Positions 47,003 through 59,175 are shown, numbered from the stretch's first letter. The stretch: DNA of 64,000 nt from Riptortus pedestris (GCA_019009955.1 CM032231.1:110190001-110254000); one strand, 5' to 3'. Notes: generated by a model not told the origin, from the letters alone. Numbers and translations are program-made.

Positions 47003-47603
47003 TCAACCGCAAAAAAAAAACAGACACTTCATATTTGTCGTATTAAAAGCTAATTTTCAGCAATGTGTTTCTTTATGTGGGTATTCTAGTTATTACAGAG
47101 AATTTAGAGTCTATGTCCATTGAACTACTCCCTACAGGATTAGTAAACAATTAGATAAAAATCAGATTAGATTTATTTGTCGTGAAGTTGATCTATTCTA
47201 AACTGTAGTTTTTCGCAACATCTTTAATTATTAACCAAGAATTTTCTTTAATTAATGTTTTATTTTTATTTCGGTCCAGAATAATGGGTCTTTCAAACTT
47301 AGATGGAAGGCCGGAGCTTACCTTACATTGCCGAAACGCTTGGGGTAGCGAAGTCTACCATTCACTGTAATAAAAATGAATAATAATTTTTTTTTTAAAT
47401 GTGTTAATTTATCTGGTTTTTTTTTATTTTGTACTTTTTTGAAAATAATCAATAAATATTATTCACTTTTGGCAGATTTTGTTTAAATAACCTATAGATT
47501 AACCAATTATTTTAATTAAAAAGATTAATATACATATATATTAAGTATTTAACAAAATTATAAGACTAAATCTAAGTGTGTCCGGATTTTTTTGCGGTTG
47601 AGT
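47001..47603 (+). mobile_element. Tc1/mariner-type deletion derivative, 603 bp
   Basis: The ends are inverted copies of ACTCAACCGCAAAAAA...GGACAC over about 29 bp, inserted at the end of a TA tract. On the left, TA precedes CTCAACCGC; the right flank is TT, so the duplication has decayed. Inside, 47274-47366 encodes, across a frameshift, MGLSNLDGRP and then RSLPYIAETLGVAKSTIH. The latter is a typical helix-turn-helix of the N-terminal DNA-binding domain of Tc1-like transposases. The catalytic domain is deleted. Confidence 0.85.
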
Positions 47604-48539
47604 TTATATACGTTTACACACACACATTATCTCAGATATTAAACGAGTTGATTTATTTTAGTTTTTTTGGTTTTTGGAAATCCCCACTCCTACTAATCCT
47701 AAATCCTAATTACATAGGCTTCTTATTACTGAGAAAATTGAGAATAGTTCAGAAAAGTTCAGAGCTGGGAAAAGGTACTCCTCCATGATGGACTTTTTAT
47801 TACCTTTATTTTGTTTATTTACTATATATATACACTTTTATTTATTTTTAACGTTTCCATTTAACCATTGGGCTGCATATAACAATTTTTTCCAAAATAC
47901 CAACTACTGCACTTGGTTAAAGTCTTAAAATACTTTTTCTTAAATATGTAACTTTTGTTTACTTTGCTTTTTAAATAAAACACTTTTTCTGCGCCCATTT
48001 CTGTAAATATTTCCTTAAATTATCTCTTAAATATGTACATCTTTAATATTTCTTTCGTTGTTTTTTTTTCCGTTCTGTTTACAAAATTGTCTTACTGTAG
48101 GATTAGTAATGAAGTTGGAGCTTTCATCGGATTAAATATTTGAATAGGAGTAAACATTGTTTTCGTTGCAATTCTATTTTATTGATCGATAAGTTTCCAC
48201 CGATGGCCTAAACACCGAGTGCCGAGTGAATATTTTAAATGGTTTCTGAGAATTCTGCCAACTTTCTCTGTCATCAATAAACAAGCTCATTGACACATGA
48301 ATTTGATAATCTTAGAACTTTCTCTGTTTTGTACGTGAATACAATTTAATACCATGAGTGGCAGCCTTATAACGGATGCAAAATACATAACATAGGCATT
48401 CCTTAAAGATATATTTTATAAAAATCCTCCCTTTCTAGATAGATTTCTTGGAGATTCATTGATTATGCCTTGTAGAAGGCAGAAATGAGGTCAATTATAA
48501 TATATACATTTAATTCGCTCTATCTTTTTAGTTTTTTCT
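47604..48539. other. AT-rich DNA with a short HINE interior fragment
   Basis: 47625-47700 resembles the minus-strand HINE interior ('ctcagatattaaacgag', 'ccccactcctactaat'). Nothing else was recognised. Confidence 0.4.
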
Positions 48540-48835
48540 TCGCCTAACTCCATATATTTAATTGCTTCACGTATAACTAACTAATGTATCTCAAAAAGTG
48601 AAAGTTCAATCAGCACCGTTTTTGGTATTTAAGCTTCAAATAATATGCTTTATGGTGTAACAGGTTACTGTTAATAATACATGAGTAGGAGAAGTGGTTT
48701 ACTCAAGGCCGAAAACTAAAAAAATGCAAATATATCTGTTAATAATCAAGATAGTGAGAAAACATACATAAAAACATTTGATTTGCAATTAGATTGATTC
48801 TATATCATTTTTCAAATATGTTCAGGACCGAAATC
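48540..48835 (+). mobile_element. HINE-like element, interior fragment
   Basis: Long-subfamily interior ('cttcaaataatatgctttatgg', 'aaatatatctgttaataatcaag', 'gattgattctata'). Both ends are missing. Confidence 0.75.
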
Positions 48836-49192
48836 GGAACATTAAGAATTGGAAATTCTGGAAGTCCTGAAATGAAAATTTTTTTATATATCCATTATTA
48901 TAGGTCGGAGAGAATATGAAAACAAAACATACCCATATTGATAAAGTAATGACGTTCAATAGTCGTTCTATAATTATTTTATTTTATTTTGATATGTATG
49001 TTAAAAATGTTAATTGTAATTTATTCTATTTTAAATGAATAATTTATTGTAAAATATTATTTTGTTTAAAAAAAAATGTATAATTAAAAGTTCAGTAGTT
49101 TTCTTATTCGATTTTATGTTTGACATGCGTTAGGCATTTTCACTTTTAGACACAAACCAGTTTTTACTCCTTACTTACTGGAGTAAGTAGTG

Positions 49193-49870
49193 TTAGGGGG
49201 GAGGATTTTCGAAAAATCGAAATATTTCCATTACTATACGTCGGATCGAAAAATGATATAGAACCAAACTTTTTGAAAATTGAATGATATTTAAATGTTG
49301 TTCGATGCATATATTCCTTATAATGAGTATTAACCGAGATATTTGGATTTTATAGTTTCCGTTTTCTCCCACTCTTACTCGTGTCATATTAATTATAAGC
49401 TGTTGTCATCATGAACCAGTTCATTACAAGGTTAAATACCAAATATTATTTTCAACAAGCCTTTGTATAAGTGCAAATATGTTCTCTCTCCCCCCCCCTT
49501 CTTATGTCCATGGATTACTAAAATCTCAGTGATTGAGACAAAAAATATTCTGATTCATTAGAAATTACTGCACTATCTATAATAAATGGTTTAAATAAAA
49601 TCAATATGTTTCATTTAGATATATTTATTTAATTGTTCCTCGTTCCGGTCTAGAATAATTCTATCGCAGAGCCGAAATGTTGGGTGCCCTGTTTGTTTAC
49701 AATTCAGACGCTTTCTGTTAGATATTATTAAATTGACTTAATGATTTCTTATTCCCGTTTGTATTTATGCGCTTAACATTCAAGGTGGTGTTACCTGTAT
49801 GTAGATTTATCTGTTGTAAAACATTCCGGTGGGAAATCTATTTAGTTTACGCAGCCCCTACGTGACGGAC
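49193..49870 (-). mobile_element. HINE-like element, long subfamily, 3' end lost
   Basis: It starts at the G-rich block ('ggggggaggattttcg') and runs to the 5' end GTCCGTCACGTAGGGGCTGC at 49870. Confidence 0.88.
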
Positions 49871-50363
49871 TTTTTTAATTCTTATATCACCACTACTGAG
49901 TTAATCATTCAGGAATAACTCTTTTCGCAAGTGAGAAAATGTGAATGCGACTCCATTCCGTGTTGGAAAATTGATCTGGTTGTTTATGAATGTTTAATGA
50001 ATTGTAAGTTGTTTCAAACCTCTCTCTCCACATGACGAATGACTTCTTCATTCATGAGTAAGGAATAATTCTTTTCCTTCGTCACCTTTTAGCAGATCAT
50101 TACTTTCTTACTCACGAATCAAAAATTATGCTTAAGGTTGAATCATGCTTCAGGGAGAGGGTGAACGATTTCTATATTTTGACACATTGTGAAGGGGCTA
50201 TCATTAGTGTTTTTTTTTAAATATAGTAATAAAACATTTATGCTTAAATTAACTAAGACAGTTAATCGTCGTTATCTTTAAAAATTTCCTGACAAAATAG
50301 TACCCTGAGCTAGAAAAGCGTAGAAATCTGTTATATACGTATCACATACATGCATATCCATAC
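49871..50363. other. Unassigned DNA
   Basis: No recognised gene or repeat. Confidence 0.35.
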
Positions 50364-50367
50364 ATAT

Positions 50368-51580
50368 TGTTACGTTTATTACAAACTCAGTAATAAACGT
50401 TGTTTATTAGAGTTCTTTTTGGATTGCATAATTAAACACACACAAGCTTCACAGTTTTTATCACTGCACAATTTATTTACAATACACTACATACTTGGTT
50501 AATTATTCTTAACTACTACTCACAGTATGCACTGATAGCTTCACTGTTCTTGTTATTGCACAGTCCAATAACTCACTCACGATCACTGAAGTTCACAAAA
50601 ACACGGCACTGCACTGTCCTTTACTTCGCGAAGTTAACGGCACTGCACTGTCATAAACACGGCACTATACTTGTGCATTTACAAGCCCTTCGGCCTTACC
50701 CGCTAACGACTTGTAAATATTTTGAGAGGTGCTGGTTCATGTAAATTTTGTATGTGTGATTTCATACCGGAGGACCATGATTTATAAAACGGTTATTACC
50801 ATTAATAATATATTGAATAATTACAGGATATGACCAAGCTATGTATATCTATGTTGAATAATTACAAGATATAGTGGGATGGGCTATTGCAGGGCATATA
50901 TGTGTTAGTGAGTTAGTATATACATTAGTTCAAGGGATACTGTTGATATGGTGATACTGTCCTGGATGCTGCTTCCTTTACTCACTCATGTTGGAAGTTC
51001 CAAAGAAAGGGTGTGAGAAAAAGCTAAAACTGCTGATGCACATGGGAGGCTCTACTCTCTCCTCTGTTGTCCTACTCACTCTACTGTCTCAGCCTGTCTT
51101 CCTTATCTCTGCCCTTTGAACCCAAGGATGCCCTCTCAGGTAGTATTCACAAAGTAGGCTGTAGAGGTCAGCACTCTTCAGGGGACATCCTTGGTTGGTC
51201 TAGTTGCTAACAGATGGGGCTTGTATAGTTTATTGCCGCTTCAATTTTAAATTGAACAATACTGTTCTTCACAGAGTCACGGGACAACACTGTTCTTCAC
51301 ATAAAACACTTTACCACACTGCAACTAAGTCGCACTGTTGCACTGAACGCACTGATGACCACTTGAAGACAGCTGAGAACAAACTAACTGTCAGCCGAGC
51401 TGTACGCTTTTTATAGAGAAACGGCAGTATCAAAGCGGAATTATCTGGACTCTTCCTGATCTGGACTGGTATTGCCTAGGACGAGCGGGGCCATATGGCG
51501 GCACCCCTTTGATCTCCGTCTTACCTCCCAAATACGTGACTATCTCTGTTTAATTTTTCATGTATTTAATTTTCGCAACA
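50368..51580 (-). mobile_element. LTR related to 8778-9657, ATAT TSD, with insertion
   Basis: It starts TGTTACGTTTATTACAAAC and ends TTTTCGCAACA, flanked by ATAT on both sides (50364-50367, 51581-51584). It is homologous to the other LTRs at both ends, but about 50670-51220 is unrelated sequence, so the LTR carries an insertion or a variable centre. No polymerase or PBS region adjoins it. Confidence 0.8.
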
Positions 51581-51584
51581 ATAT

Positions 51585-51950
51585 AAATGTTTGTGATCTA
51601 AAAAATCTCGCGGTGGGCTTACATTTCCATCCGGACACTCTATTGAATTATTTATCCAAGCTAAGCTGGGTTCTTATTGTGGTATTTAAATCATTTCTTT
51701 CGCCAATGAGAACGAGGCAAGATAAAACATTTGATTGTATTTCGTTCTTCATTTATTCCATCTATTGGAGTTGCTAGGTAGATACACCAAAATCATACTC
51801 ACATTATTCATGTATAAAGTGCAATTTATATTTAATTCGTAAGGCGGGAGATTGTGGAATGCTTACATGGAGAACGTAAGCCATATAAAGGAGAAGCCTT
51901 CCGAAATAAATATTTATATATTTCTGCTCATTTATTGCTTTGATGGCCAA
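51585..51950. other. Unassigned DNA
   Basis: No recognised gene or repeat. Confidence 0.35.
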
Positions 51951-52560
51951 ATCACCATCATCAGGGGCTTACATCTATACTTCCTCCTGGCAGCTGTGAT
52001 GGACAAACTTGCCACCATTAGGTGCTTGCATCTATACTTCCTCCTGGTATCTGATGATGGCCAAACGTGCCACCATTTGGCGCTTGCATCTATACTTCCT
52101 CCTGTCACCTGATGAATGACAAACGTGCCGTCATCAGATAATTGCATCTACACTTCCTCCAAGCACCTAATGATGGACAAACGTGCCATCATCAGGTGAT
52201 TTCATCTACAATTCCTTCAAGCACCTAATGATGGACAAACGTGCCACCATCAGGTGCTTGCATCTATACTTCTTTAAAACACCTGATGATAGACTATTGT
52301 GTCACCATCAGGCATCCATATTTCCTCCAAGCACCTGATGATGGAAAAACGTGGCACCGTCAACAGATTCATCAATTCTTCCTCCAGGTACCTAATGATA
52401 GACAATGAGGTGTTTTCATCCATACTTTGACCTATAACTTGACAAACGTGTCGCTATCAGATGCATGCATCTATATTTCTTCTGACCACCTGATGACGGA
52501 CTAACGTGCCACCATCTAGTGATTGCATCTATACTTTCTCGAAGCACCTGATGTGCTAAA
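51951..52560 (+). repeat. ~58-bp minisatellite whose units form hairpins
   Basis: About ten to eleven diverged units built on GCATCTATACTTCCTCCAAG, then CACCTGATGATGGACAAACG and TGCCACCATCAGGTGCTT. Within each unit CACCTGATG pairs with CATCAGGTG around a loop of about 17 nt, and the pairing is kept in several units that differ elsewhere. An 86-codon open frame over it is a by-product of the repeat. Confidence 0.9.
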
Positions 52561-53760
52561 AGCTAAACCACTTTAGTGTTGAATGTCCTTTTGCTGAAAT
52601 AAATATCTTTCTTTTAGTGAGACATGTTTTTCATAAGTTATGTCATATCTACTTTTAATGTCATGGTAAAACAATATATTGTCCTATAAATAGTTTGTGA
52701 AAGGACTATGGCAGGAGGAAACAAATCAAGTTATAAAATTATATATTTCTCCACCGCGATGGGTTTGTTCGTGCACATAATGGAAGGATAATGACAGCGG
52801 AAGATAATCTAGAAGTGTTTACACGATGCCCAACGTTGGTCTCAATCGGCGTTGATTAGTTTTGAATTTCTTATTACGACTGCCGACGAAAGACGCAATA
52901 TCAGTAATATATTCCGGCGTTGATTTGAATAATCAAACATAGAGCGTCTTGCTAGAACCTCACAGACAGCGGGGACCCACGAATGCTACATCATCCCCCG
53001 GGCCATTAGAGACAATTTAGTCGAAGCGGTGTGATAAAACAATGCCTGATATTAGTAGGATGAGATCCATTTGTTGGAGATACAAAGAAAATTAACGTGC
53101 AGCGCCCTCTGTTCTTCAACGTGTAATAGGCTTCCTCACGCGATACAACTGGAGTTATTCAAAGCACAAACCCTTCAAGGCAGAAAATATTTAGATGATT
53201 TTTAAAAATAACTGTTCCCTTTCTATTAATCAGAATGTCTTGACGCTACAATCTTTATGTATTCTAGTATTAATTGATGACTTGTTTTTGAATTTGAAGT
53301 AATTGACAACAACAAATACTCATCAAGTTATCTATTATAATGTAAATTTTACAATTTCTCTTGATCTACAAACTTATTAATAACATTTATTTATTTATTG
53401 GAGCTTCGCAGCTTTGGCGATGTTGCTCTAAACAAAAGTTTTCGTATCTTAAAAAACTGAGCAATACAAAAAAAAATGAACTAAATTAAATAAAACAGAA
53501 ATGGATCACAAAACACAGTTAACAGAATAAACAATTTTTATCAAAATAATAACGTGAATCTCATTGAATTATTTAATTAAAAAATGATAATAAAATCTAC
53601 CATAAAGCAATTTTATAGCCAGCATTGATCTATGGCTGTGTGTTTTTCATAATTCTTTTTTACCACTCTTATCATTTATTTTTATTTTGCATTTTTTACC
53701 GTTTATTCTTAAAATATTGGCTTAAAACATTGAACATTGATTATTGCACTCCATCCAAAA
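52561..53760. other. Unassigned DNA, includes a repeat-poor GC-richer patch
   Basis: 52740-53160 is noticeably less repetitive and richer in GC than its surroundings and carries no known TE motif. It may be single-copy or regulatory host DNA. It contains CAGAGGGCGC (reverse of 53102-53111), which fits a CTCF-like core but is expected by chance in a window this size. Confidence 0.35.
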
Positions 53761-54710
53761 ACACTTAAGGAAAATCAGCCATTGAGGTCATGCTCATGAA
53801 GCGATTTTCGAAAAAAAAATCTTCATATTTCCATTGACCTACATGGAAGATAACGAAAATGAGGTCCGTGCAAAACAGTATATATAGGCGTATGTCTGTT
53901 ACCTCTCTAGTGGTCGCAACTTTTCTTTGATCGTTACCGAACTCGATTTTTAATCGTTTTATGTAAAAAGAAAAATCAAGTTCGTTAATGGCTGAAATTG
54001 GACAAGTGGGATGAGGGGTAGGGGTTTAGTGTGGGTATTTTTGAAAATTCACAGTATCTCCGTTACTATACGTCGGACCGAAAAATTGTACAGAACTAAT
54101 CTTATTGAAGATTAGATGTGCTACCAATAACGTGATATACATTTATTTCCTATATTGAATATTAACCGAGATATTTGAATTTTTCAGTTTTCAGTCTTCA
54201 GCAAACACACACTTCTGTTCTTGTTACATAAACAATACTCTGTTATATCATAAACCACATTATTTGAAATTTAAATACCAAATATTATTTTCAAGATGTC
54301 TTTATTATACAAGATACATGCAAACATGTTCTGGAGACGCCCCCCTCCCGTCTTAAGTACTTTGACTACTAAAATATTATTGATTGGGGTAAAAATTATT
54401 TTGATTCATTATAAATTACACTGCTAGGTATAGTAAATAGTTTTCAATAGAATTAATATGTTATATTCAGTTATATTTCAGTAATTGTTTTTCATTCCTG
54501 TGAGGATTATTTCTATCTAGCTGTCCAGCTATGAGCGGTTGGCAGACCTGTTTGCTTGTAATTCAGACGCTTTCCGTAGGGAGATTATGACTGAAAGATT
54601 TCTTATTTAATATTCAGGGTAGTGTTAAGTGTTACCAGAATGAAGATTTATCTATTGTAAAACATCACGTGGGAAATCTGCTTAGCTTACGCAGCCCCTG
54701 CGTGACAGAC
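53761..54710 (-). mobile_element. HINE-like element, long subfamily, ~950 bp
   Basis: One of the longest near-complete copies. It has a decayed 3' hairpin at the left (CTTAAGGAAAATC), a very short TA site (about 53878-53886), the full long-subfamily 5' half, and the 5' end GTCTGTCACGCAGGGGCTGC at 54710. Confidence 0.9.
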
Positions 54711-57490
54711 CTTTTTATTATAAGTTGTTCAATCAGTAGAATTAATGTTAAGACTGTTGTTTTGGTAAAAGGGATTACTCCTTCTGGCAGTGGGTTCTAC
54801 CAATAATCCTGAAGTGACTTGAAAACGTGAGTGTATTTAGCTTCCAATCCAATATCTTCTAATAATGAGAGTAGTCACGCGATGTTACTGGCCCAACGAC
54901 AATAGTGCCTATAGCAGAGGGTGAGAAAATCACTGCTCATCAAAGGTAATGAGTAATTTAAGATTAGTTGAACCGATATTCAGGAATACAGTCAATTTTT
55001 AACGATTGTTATATACATTCATTTTGTTTTTTTTTGAGAATTTAAAAACTATTAAAATATGCGCCTAATGCAAGGACTGTTTCAAGCATTTTCATTGACA
55101 ACATTTCCATTAGTTTGTTATATTATTTGTTAGGTTGTGCTGTTTATTTACCTCTACTCGTGTAGCTTTGCACTCTAAACTAAAATTAAACCTATTAGGT
55201 TCCTAGTTCTGTATTTTTCTACGTCTAAGTGAGGATATGAATATTTTTGACGATATCTTGACCAAAAGCTTCAATTGAAAAAAAAAAAAATAAAAAAAAT
55301 AAATATTATTTTTAATCACAATAATGTAGCATATATGTGACATTTTCAGATAGATTATTTTAAAGAAATATAAGTGGTATATAAACATCATTATCTTAAT
55401 AATTGCCCGTATTTCTATGTGTTCACTAAAAGTAAAACGGTTTTTAATGACGAAGTTAGGGGTTCAATTACTCCACTTTTTTTAAAACTTTTATATGAAT
55501 TGCATTTTCTGTATAATTTCAGTTCTATCGTTAATTGTGTTTTTATTTAGGAAATTTTTGATGAAACTACAACTAAAGGTAAAGATTTTAATTGGCTGAG
55601 CGTACGGTACATTACAAAATTTAAAAGAGGAGTCAAAGTTTCCCGGATGACTTTGTGCCAACTAATTAACTCAATCAGTATGCTATTATATTACATTCTG
55701 GGGCTAGCAATTTATGCTTGTTTCATAATAAAAGGGTCACTCATGCTAAAAAAAAAATAAAATAAATAAATAAATAAAAGTAATCATTTGATGTTTAAAA
55801 CATTATTTTGACAAAATAATTGTGATTGCAATCATAAGGATATAAATATACAAGATATATACCTAACTTACGTGATGTAATGATAACTTTTCTTGCTTTT
55901 TGGAGCAATGTCTTCCTTGGAGGTAAGTAAAGTAACCACATTTGACGGCATTATAAATAAATGAAAAAGTTAATTAATGTATTGTTCCTGTTTGAGAAAT
56001 TATGTGTTAGGAAATTTTGGAATTATTGATTGCATATTGCCAGCAAAATAGCCTCTACAATAGTTATGAAAGCGAAAGTTTCTAAAAAAATCATAAAAAA
56101 AGGACTAACTAACAAAACTAAGATTATGACTTGAATGCTCATTAGCCTCTTGACATTAATGTGTATATCTCTGTTCTAAAATAACAATGATGCAACTGCT
56201 AAAATAGCAATATTACAGTAGACCCAAATGAATAAAAATAATTATTTGAGTATTAAAGGTGAAAATTAATTGACTAAAAATAATGAAAAAGGCGTATGCA
56301 AAGCATATATTTTTTTACTTTTATATTAACAGACTATGAATAAATAGTTATTAACTTTTAATCTTTGTTTCAACCCTTAGTCAATTACGTCATTGTTGCC
56401 TCAGAAGTTTTCCTAGTTTTATAGTATACTACAGAACTGTAAATATTTTATTCCACGCCTGTTAAGTACGAAATACAATAACGTTGTTAACATAAGCTTG
56501 AATGTGTTGTGATATCATTAAGCATTAAAACTCACAAAATTAAGCTAGTAGTCACAAAATTGCAGTAGTGACATTGTTCCTCTGGAACAGGTATATCTCA
56601 ATACCACGTAGCGATTTAAATCTAACATGCTGATGCAAACCTCTAAGCGCCTGATAATTGTACTTCCTCCTGTGTATATTTTCAGGGCTAACGCTGCCTT
56701 AACTAGCTTATCCATATCATTAAAACAAACTGAGATACCTATGTGACGATTTAACAAAATCACTAACTGGCATAGACATTAATAGGCCGACTAAGACAGA
56801 GTTAACTATTAACTTCCTGCAAAACGCTAAACGCGCAGGTAAAAGCTAAACGTCCAGAGGTAGTTTTAGGATAAGGAACTAAACAATTTAATTACCCCTA
56901 CAAATAAACTACCTGGGAGTACCTCAGGGGAAGCACCCTACATTCAGCACACTCTTTTCAAGGAAGCCAAAGCAAGCCAGGACTCAGACCTTTGGACACA
57001 TACTCATATCATAGAAAATAGCACAGAACGAAATGACTCATTTACTCTCGAGTCACAGAATCTAATATTTCGATTTCTGCTTCCGCCTACCTTCAAACAG
57101 CTGTAATCCTTTCACAATACAATTCAAAACACATGTTTTAAATACAATAAAGCATCAGTACAACTAAAGTTATCCACAATCTTTTCCTTCATAAAGAAAT
57201 TATACAACAAATTCAATGGCTGGCTTAAACAAATCGACAAATTCCTACGACAAATTTCCTGGCAACGACCGACAAACTAGCCACAGGGTAGCCCTGAATT
57301 CTTACTAAAATAGAATACACAGCAAGCAATCACACTTTCATATAAACAGCTCAATACACAGATAATGTCAATACTATTAACCATACTTTCGTCTTTAACT
57401 TTCGAATGCTCGTATAACCCTGCGCTGATCTATTTAGGCAAAACCTCTCACTCAGATTTAGTCTAAGAGATCGCTTTCAAACATTATAAA
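54711..57490. other. Unassigned AT-rich DNA
   Basis: About 2.8 kb without a firm assignment. The plus strand near 56930-56990 reads YLGVPQGKHPTFSTLFS, which resembles the GVPQGS block of LINE reverse transcriptases, but the expected downstream motifs are not convincing. A 5'-splice-site-like GGAG/GTAAGT is at 55919-55928. Confidence 0.35.
56920..57240 (+). pseudogene. Possible LINE RT remnant
   Basis: The frame around 56928 gives YLGVPQGKHPTFSTLFS, similar to the RT B-motif 'GVPQGSxLSPxLF' with Ser replaced by Lys. Further down, NKFNGWLKQIDKFLRQ (about 57199-57246) could match the post-palm helix. No YADD box is seen. It may be chance. Confidence 0.3.
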
Positions 57491-57645
57491 TATACAGTAT
57501 AGTATATTTCGTACCAAGGGCCGAAAGTGGGCGTGTGCCGACCCGAGATATGTTTTGACCGAGACGTAGTCGAGGTCATGAAAAGTTCGAGGGCCGGCAA
57601 AAGCACTTTGGCCCGAGGCACGAACACTATTTTTCACCATACTAC
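57491..57645. repeat. Imperfect ~150-bp palindrome
   Basis: The left half (TTCGTACCAAGGGCCGAAAG ... GAGACGTAGTC) and the inverted right half (TTCGTGCCTCGGGCCAAAGT ... GACTACGTCTC) match through most of about 60 bp, with the centre near 57566. It is GC-rich compared with its surroundings. The right edge ends TTTTTCACCATACTAC, whose complement recurs at 58511-58526. Confidence 0.7.
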
Positions 57646-57861
57646 AATAAATATTAATACGATATAACATTAATCAAAAACAAGATTTTCTTTTGGTTAA
57701 GTGTACCTCTTTGTTAGAAGGTTATCTTGTGGTTATGGGGACATGATGAATGTTTAATGTATGGATTGTTTTACGTTATGTTATTATGTAAATTAATAAA
57801 GAGAGATGAACATATGTGTGTTTCATTTAATACAACTGATTCTAAAAAAACGTTAGTTCGT

Positions 57862-58284
57862 TTATTTTAGATTTATAGAAATGTTAAAAGTACAATTTTG
57901 GTTGTTTGAAAACATAATACCCTTTGAAGATTCTATTAATTGTTTTTTGTTTGACACATTCACACTTTTACTCGTAGTTGGATTGTTTCTGATTAAAATA
58001 TCCTCTTGACAATCTTCAAATAAATCATCAATTGTAAAGAGAGACTGATTTTCATATTCAATAGTTCCAAAATCGATATTTGATGTCGAATTCGATGACT
58101 CATTCACTTTACTAAACGGTCTGTTAGAAATTTCTAATTTTTTTGTCACAGAGTCTTCAATGTAACCTTCGGCAGCTGTTGAAGACTTCCACCCACCATG
58201 GCGTTTCAATGCCAACAAGTCACCACCTCCCTCAACTAACATGGTCGCTGATGACTTTCTAAGTGCATGACCTGTATAACTTTT
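57862..58284 (-). CDS. Tyrosine recombinase catalytic C-terminus (Crypton-like), exon or fragment
   Basis: The open minus-strand frame reads KSYTGHALRKSSATMLVEGG, then GDLLALKRHGGWKSSTAAEG and YIEDS. HALR gives the H-x-x-R box (Arg codon 58260-58258), RHGGW the His/Trp position, and GYIEDS the nucleophilic tyrosine nine residues after Trp, with normal spacing for tyrosine recombinases. The sequence style resembles Crypton-type and related recombinases in insects. After Tyr come about 95 residues, Ser/Asn/Asp-rich with no motif, to the stop at 57862. The first Met (58242) lies inside the domain, so it is not the true start. The frame stays open upstream to a TAA near 58315; 'CCCTAAAAG' at about 58290-58282 could be a 3' splice site. 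The N-terminal domain and first catalytic Arg are not in view. It could be an exon of a domesticated gene or a truncated transposon. Confidence 0.75.
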   Translation of the reverse strand, partial: KSYTGHALRKSSATMLVEGGGDLLALKRHGGWKSSTAAEGYIEDSVTKKLEISNRPFSKVNESSNSTSNIDFGTIEYENQSLFTIDDLFEDCQEDILIRNNPTTSKSVNVSNKKQLIESSKGIMFSNNQNCTFNISINLK

Positions 58285-58610
58285 AGGGTAAATAATTATA
58301 GGGTAAATATATTATGAGCCATAATTACTAAATAACTAAACAATAATACGAACAAAACAAACTAATATAATTTATATAATGAAATGAATGAATTAAAATA
58401 ATAACCGGCTGATTTTGCGGCCCTAGGGTGGATATTCATTTTCGGCCCTAGGGCGGCGAAGTGTAGCTTTCGGACCGCAAATTAGTTGTGTAAAACAGGT
58501 GATTACATCGTAGTATGGTGAAAAAATATTATCGTAAAACACAATCCACTACTACATTTCTGCTTGTTCGTAAGTATGTATCTTAGAGTATATGCATGTG
58601 TCCATGAAGA

Positions 58611-58664
58611 CTTTCTTTAACAAAGTTTCACATGCCATGGCATGTGAAATTTTGCTAAAGAAAG
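58611..58664. repeat. 54-bp palindrome without spacer
   Basis: CTTTCTTTAACAAAGTTTCA plus CATGCCA is followed at once by its reverse complement, 25 of 27 pairs matching, centred on CCATGG (58637/58638). Confidence 0.92.
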
Positions 58665-59164
58665 AGTTGAGGGGCATGCCCTCAGCTTTATTTGGTAGTT
58701 CTTCTTTCCACAAGTGTAGAACACAGAAAAATATACTTCAGCTACCTCTTTTCTGAACTTTCATAGCGCCGCACCCATGTTCCTGATGGTTTAAATGTCT
58801 CGCTGACCAATCTGTTTCAAATGTTAAGTTTTTGGAGCCGACTGGACACGGCAGTGGATAAGGTGATCCTCTTCCTTTATTTGCAGACAGAGGCCCTGCT
58901 TGCTTAGAACGTTTCAATTTCCTAGTCTTGTAAGGTGACAGCAATCTTACTTGTAAATTCGATACAGGATCTCCAAATGTACTTCTATTCACATTGTTTT
59001 CTGAATTGAGCTTCTTTCCCTTTACTATGTATTATGAGGCAACGCTCTGATTACAAACTTGGTTTACAATAATACTGTAAATCTTTACGGACGCAGGGAC
59101 AGTGATATATACGCTGTCCTAATGAAGTTTGACGGGGGATCAAGTTCTTTGGCGGTTGACAAGA
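58665..59164. other. Unassigned DNA
   Basis: A minus-strand frame of 84 codons (58738-58992) is basic in its first half and has no motif I recognise. It could be an exon linked to the recombinase on the same strand or chance. Confidence 0.3.
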
Positions 59165-59175
59165 AAGAAAGTATA

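Noticed and set aside
51852..52147. Open frames over the 58-bp repeat
   Set aside because: Periodic protein follows the DNA repeat and both strands are open; better explained as satellite.
55880..55928. Small exon ending in GGAG/GTAAGT
   Set aside because: A good 5' splice site alone, with an unremarkable upstream reading frame; no acceptor or conservation to support it.
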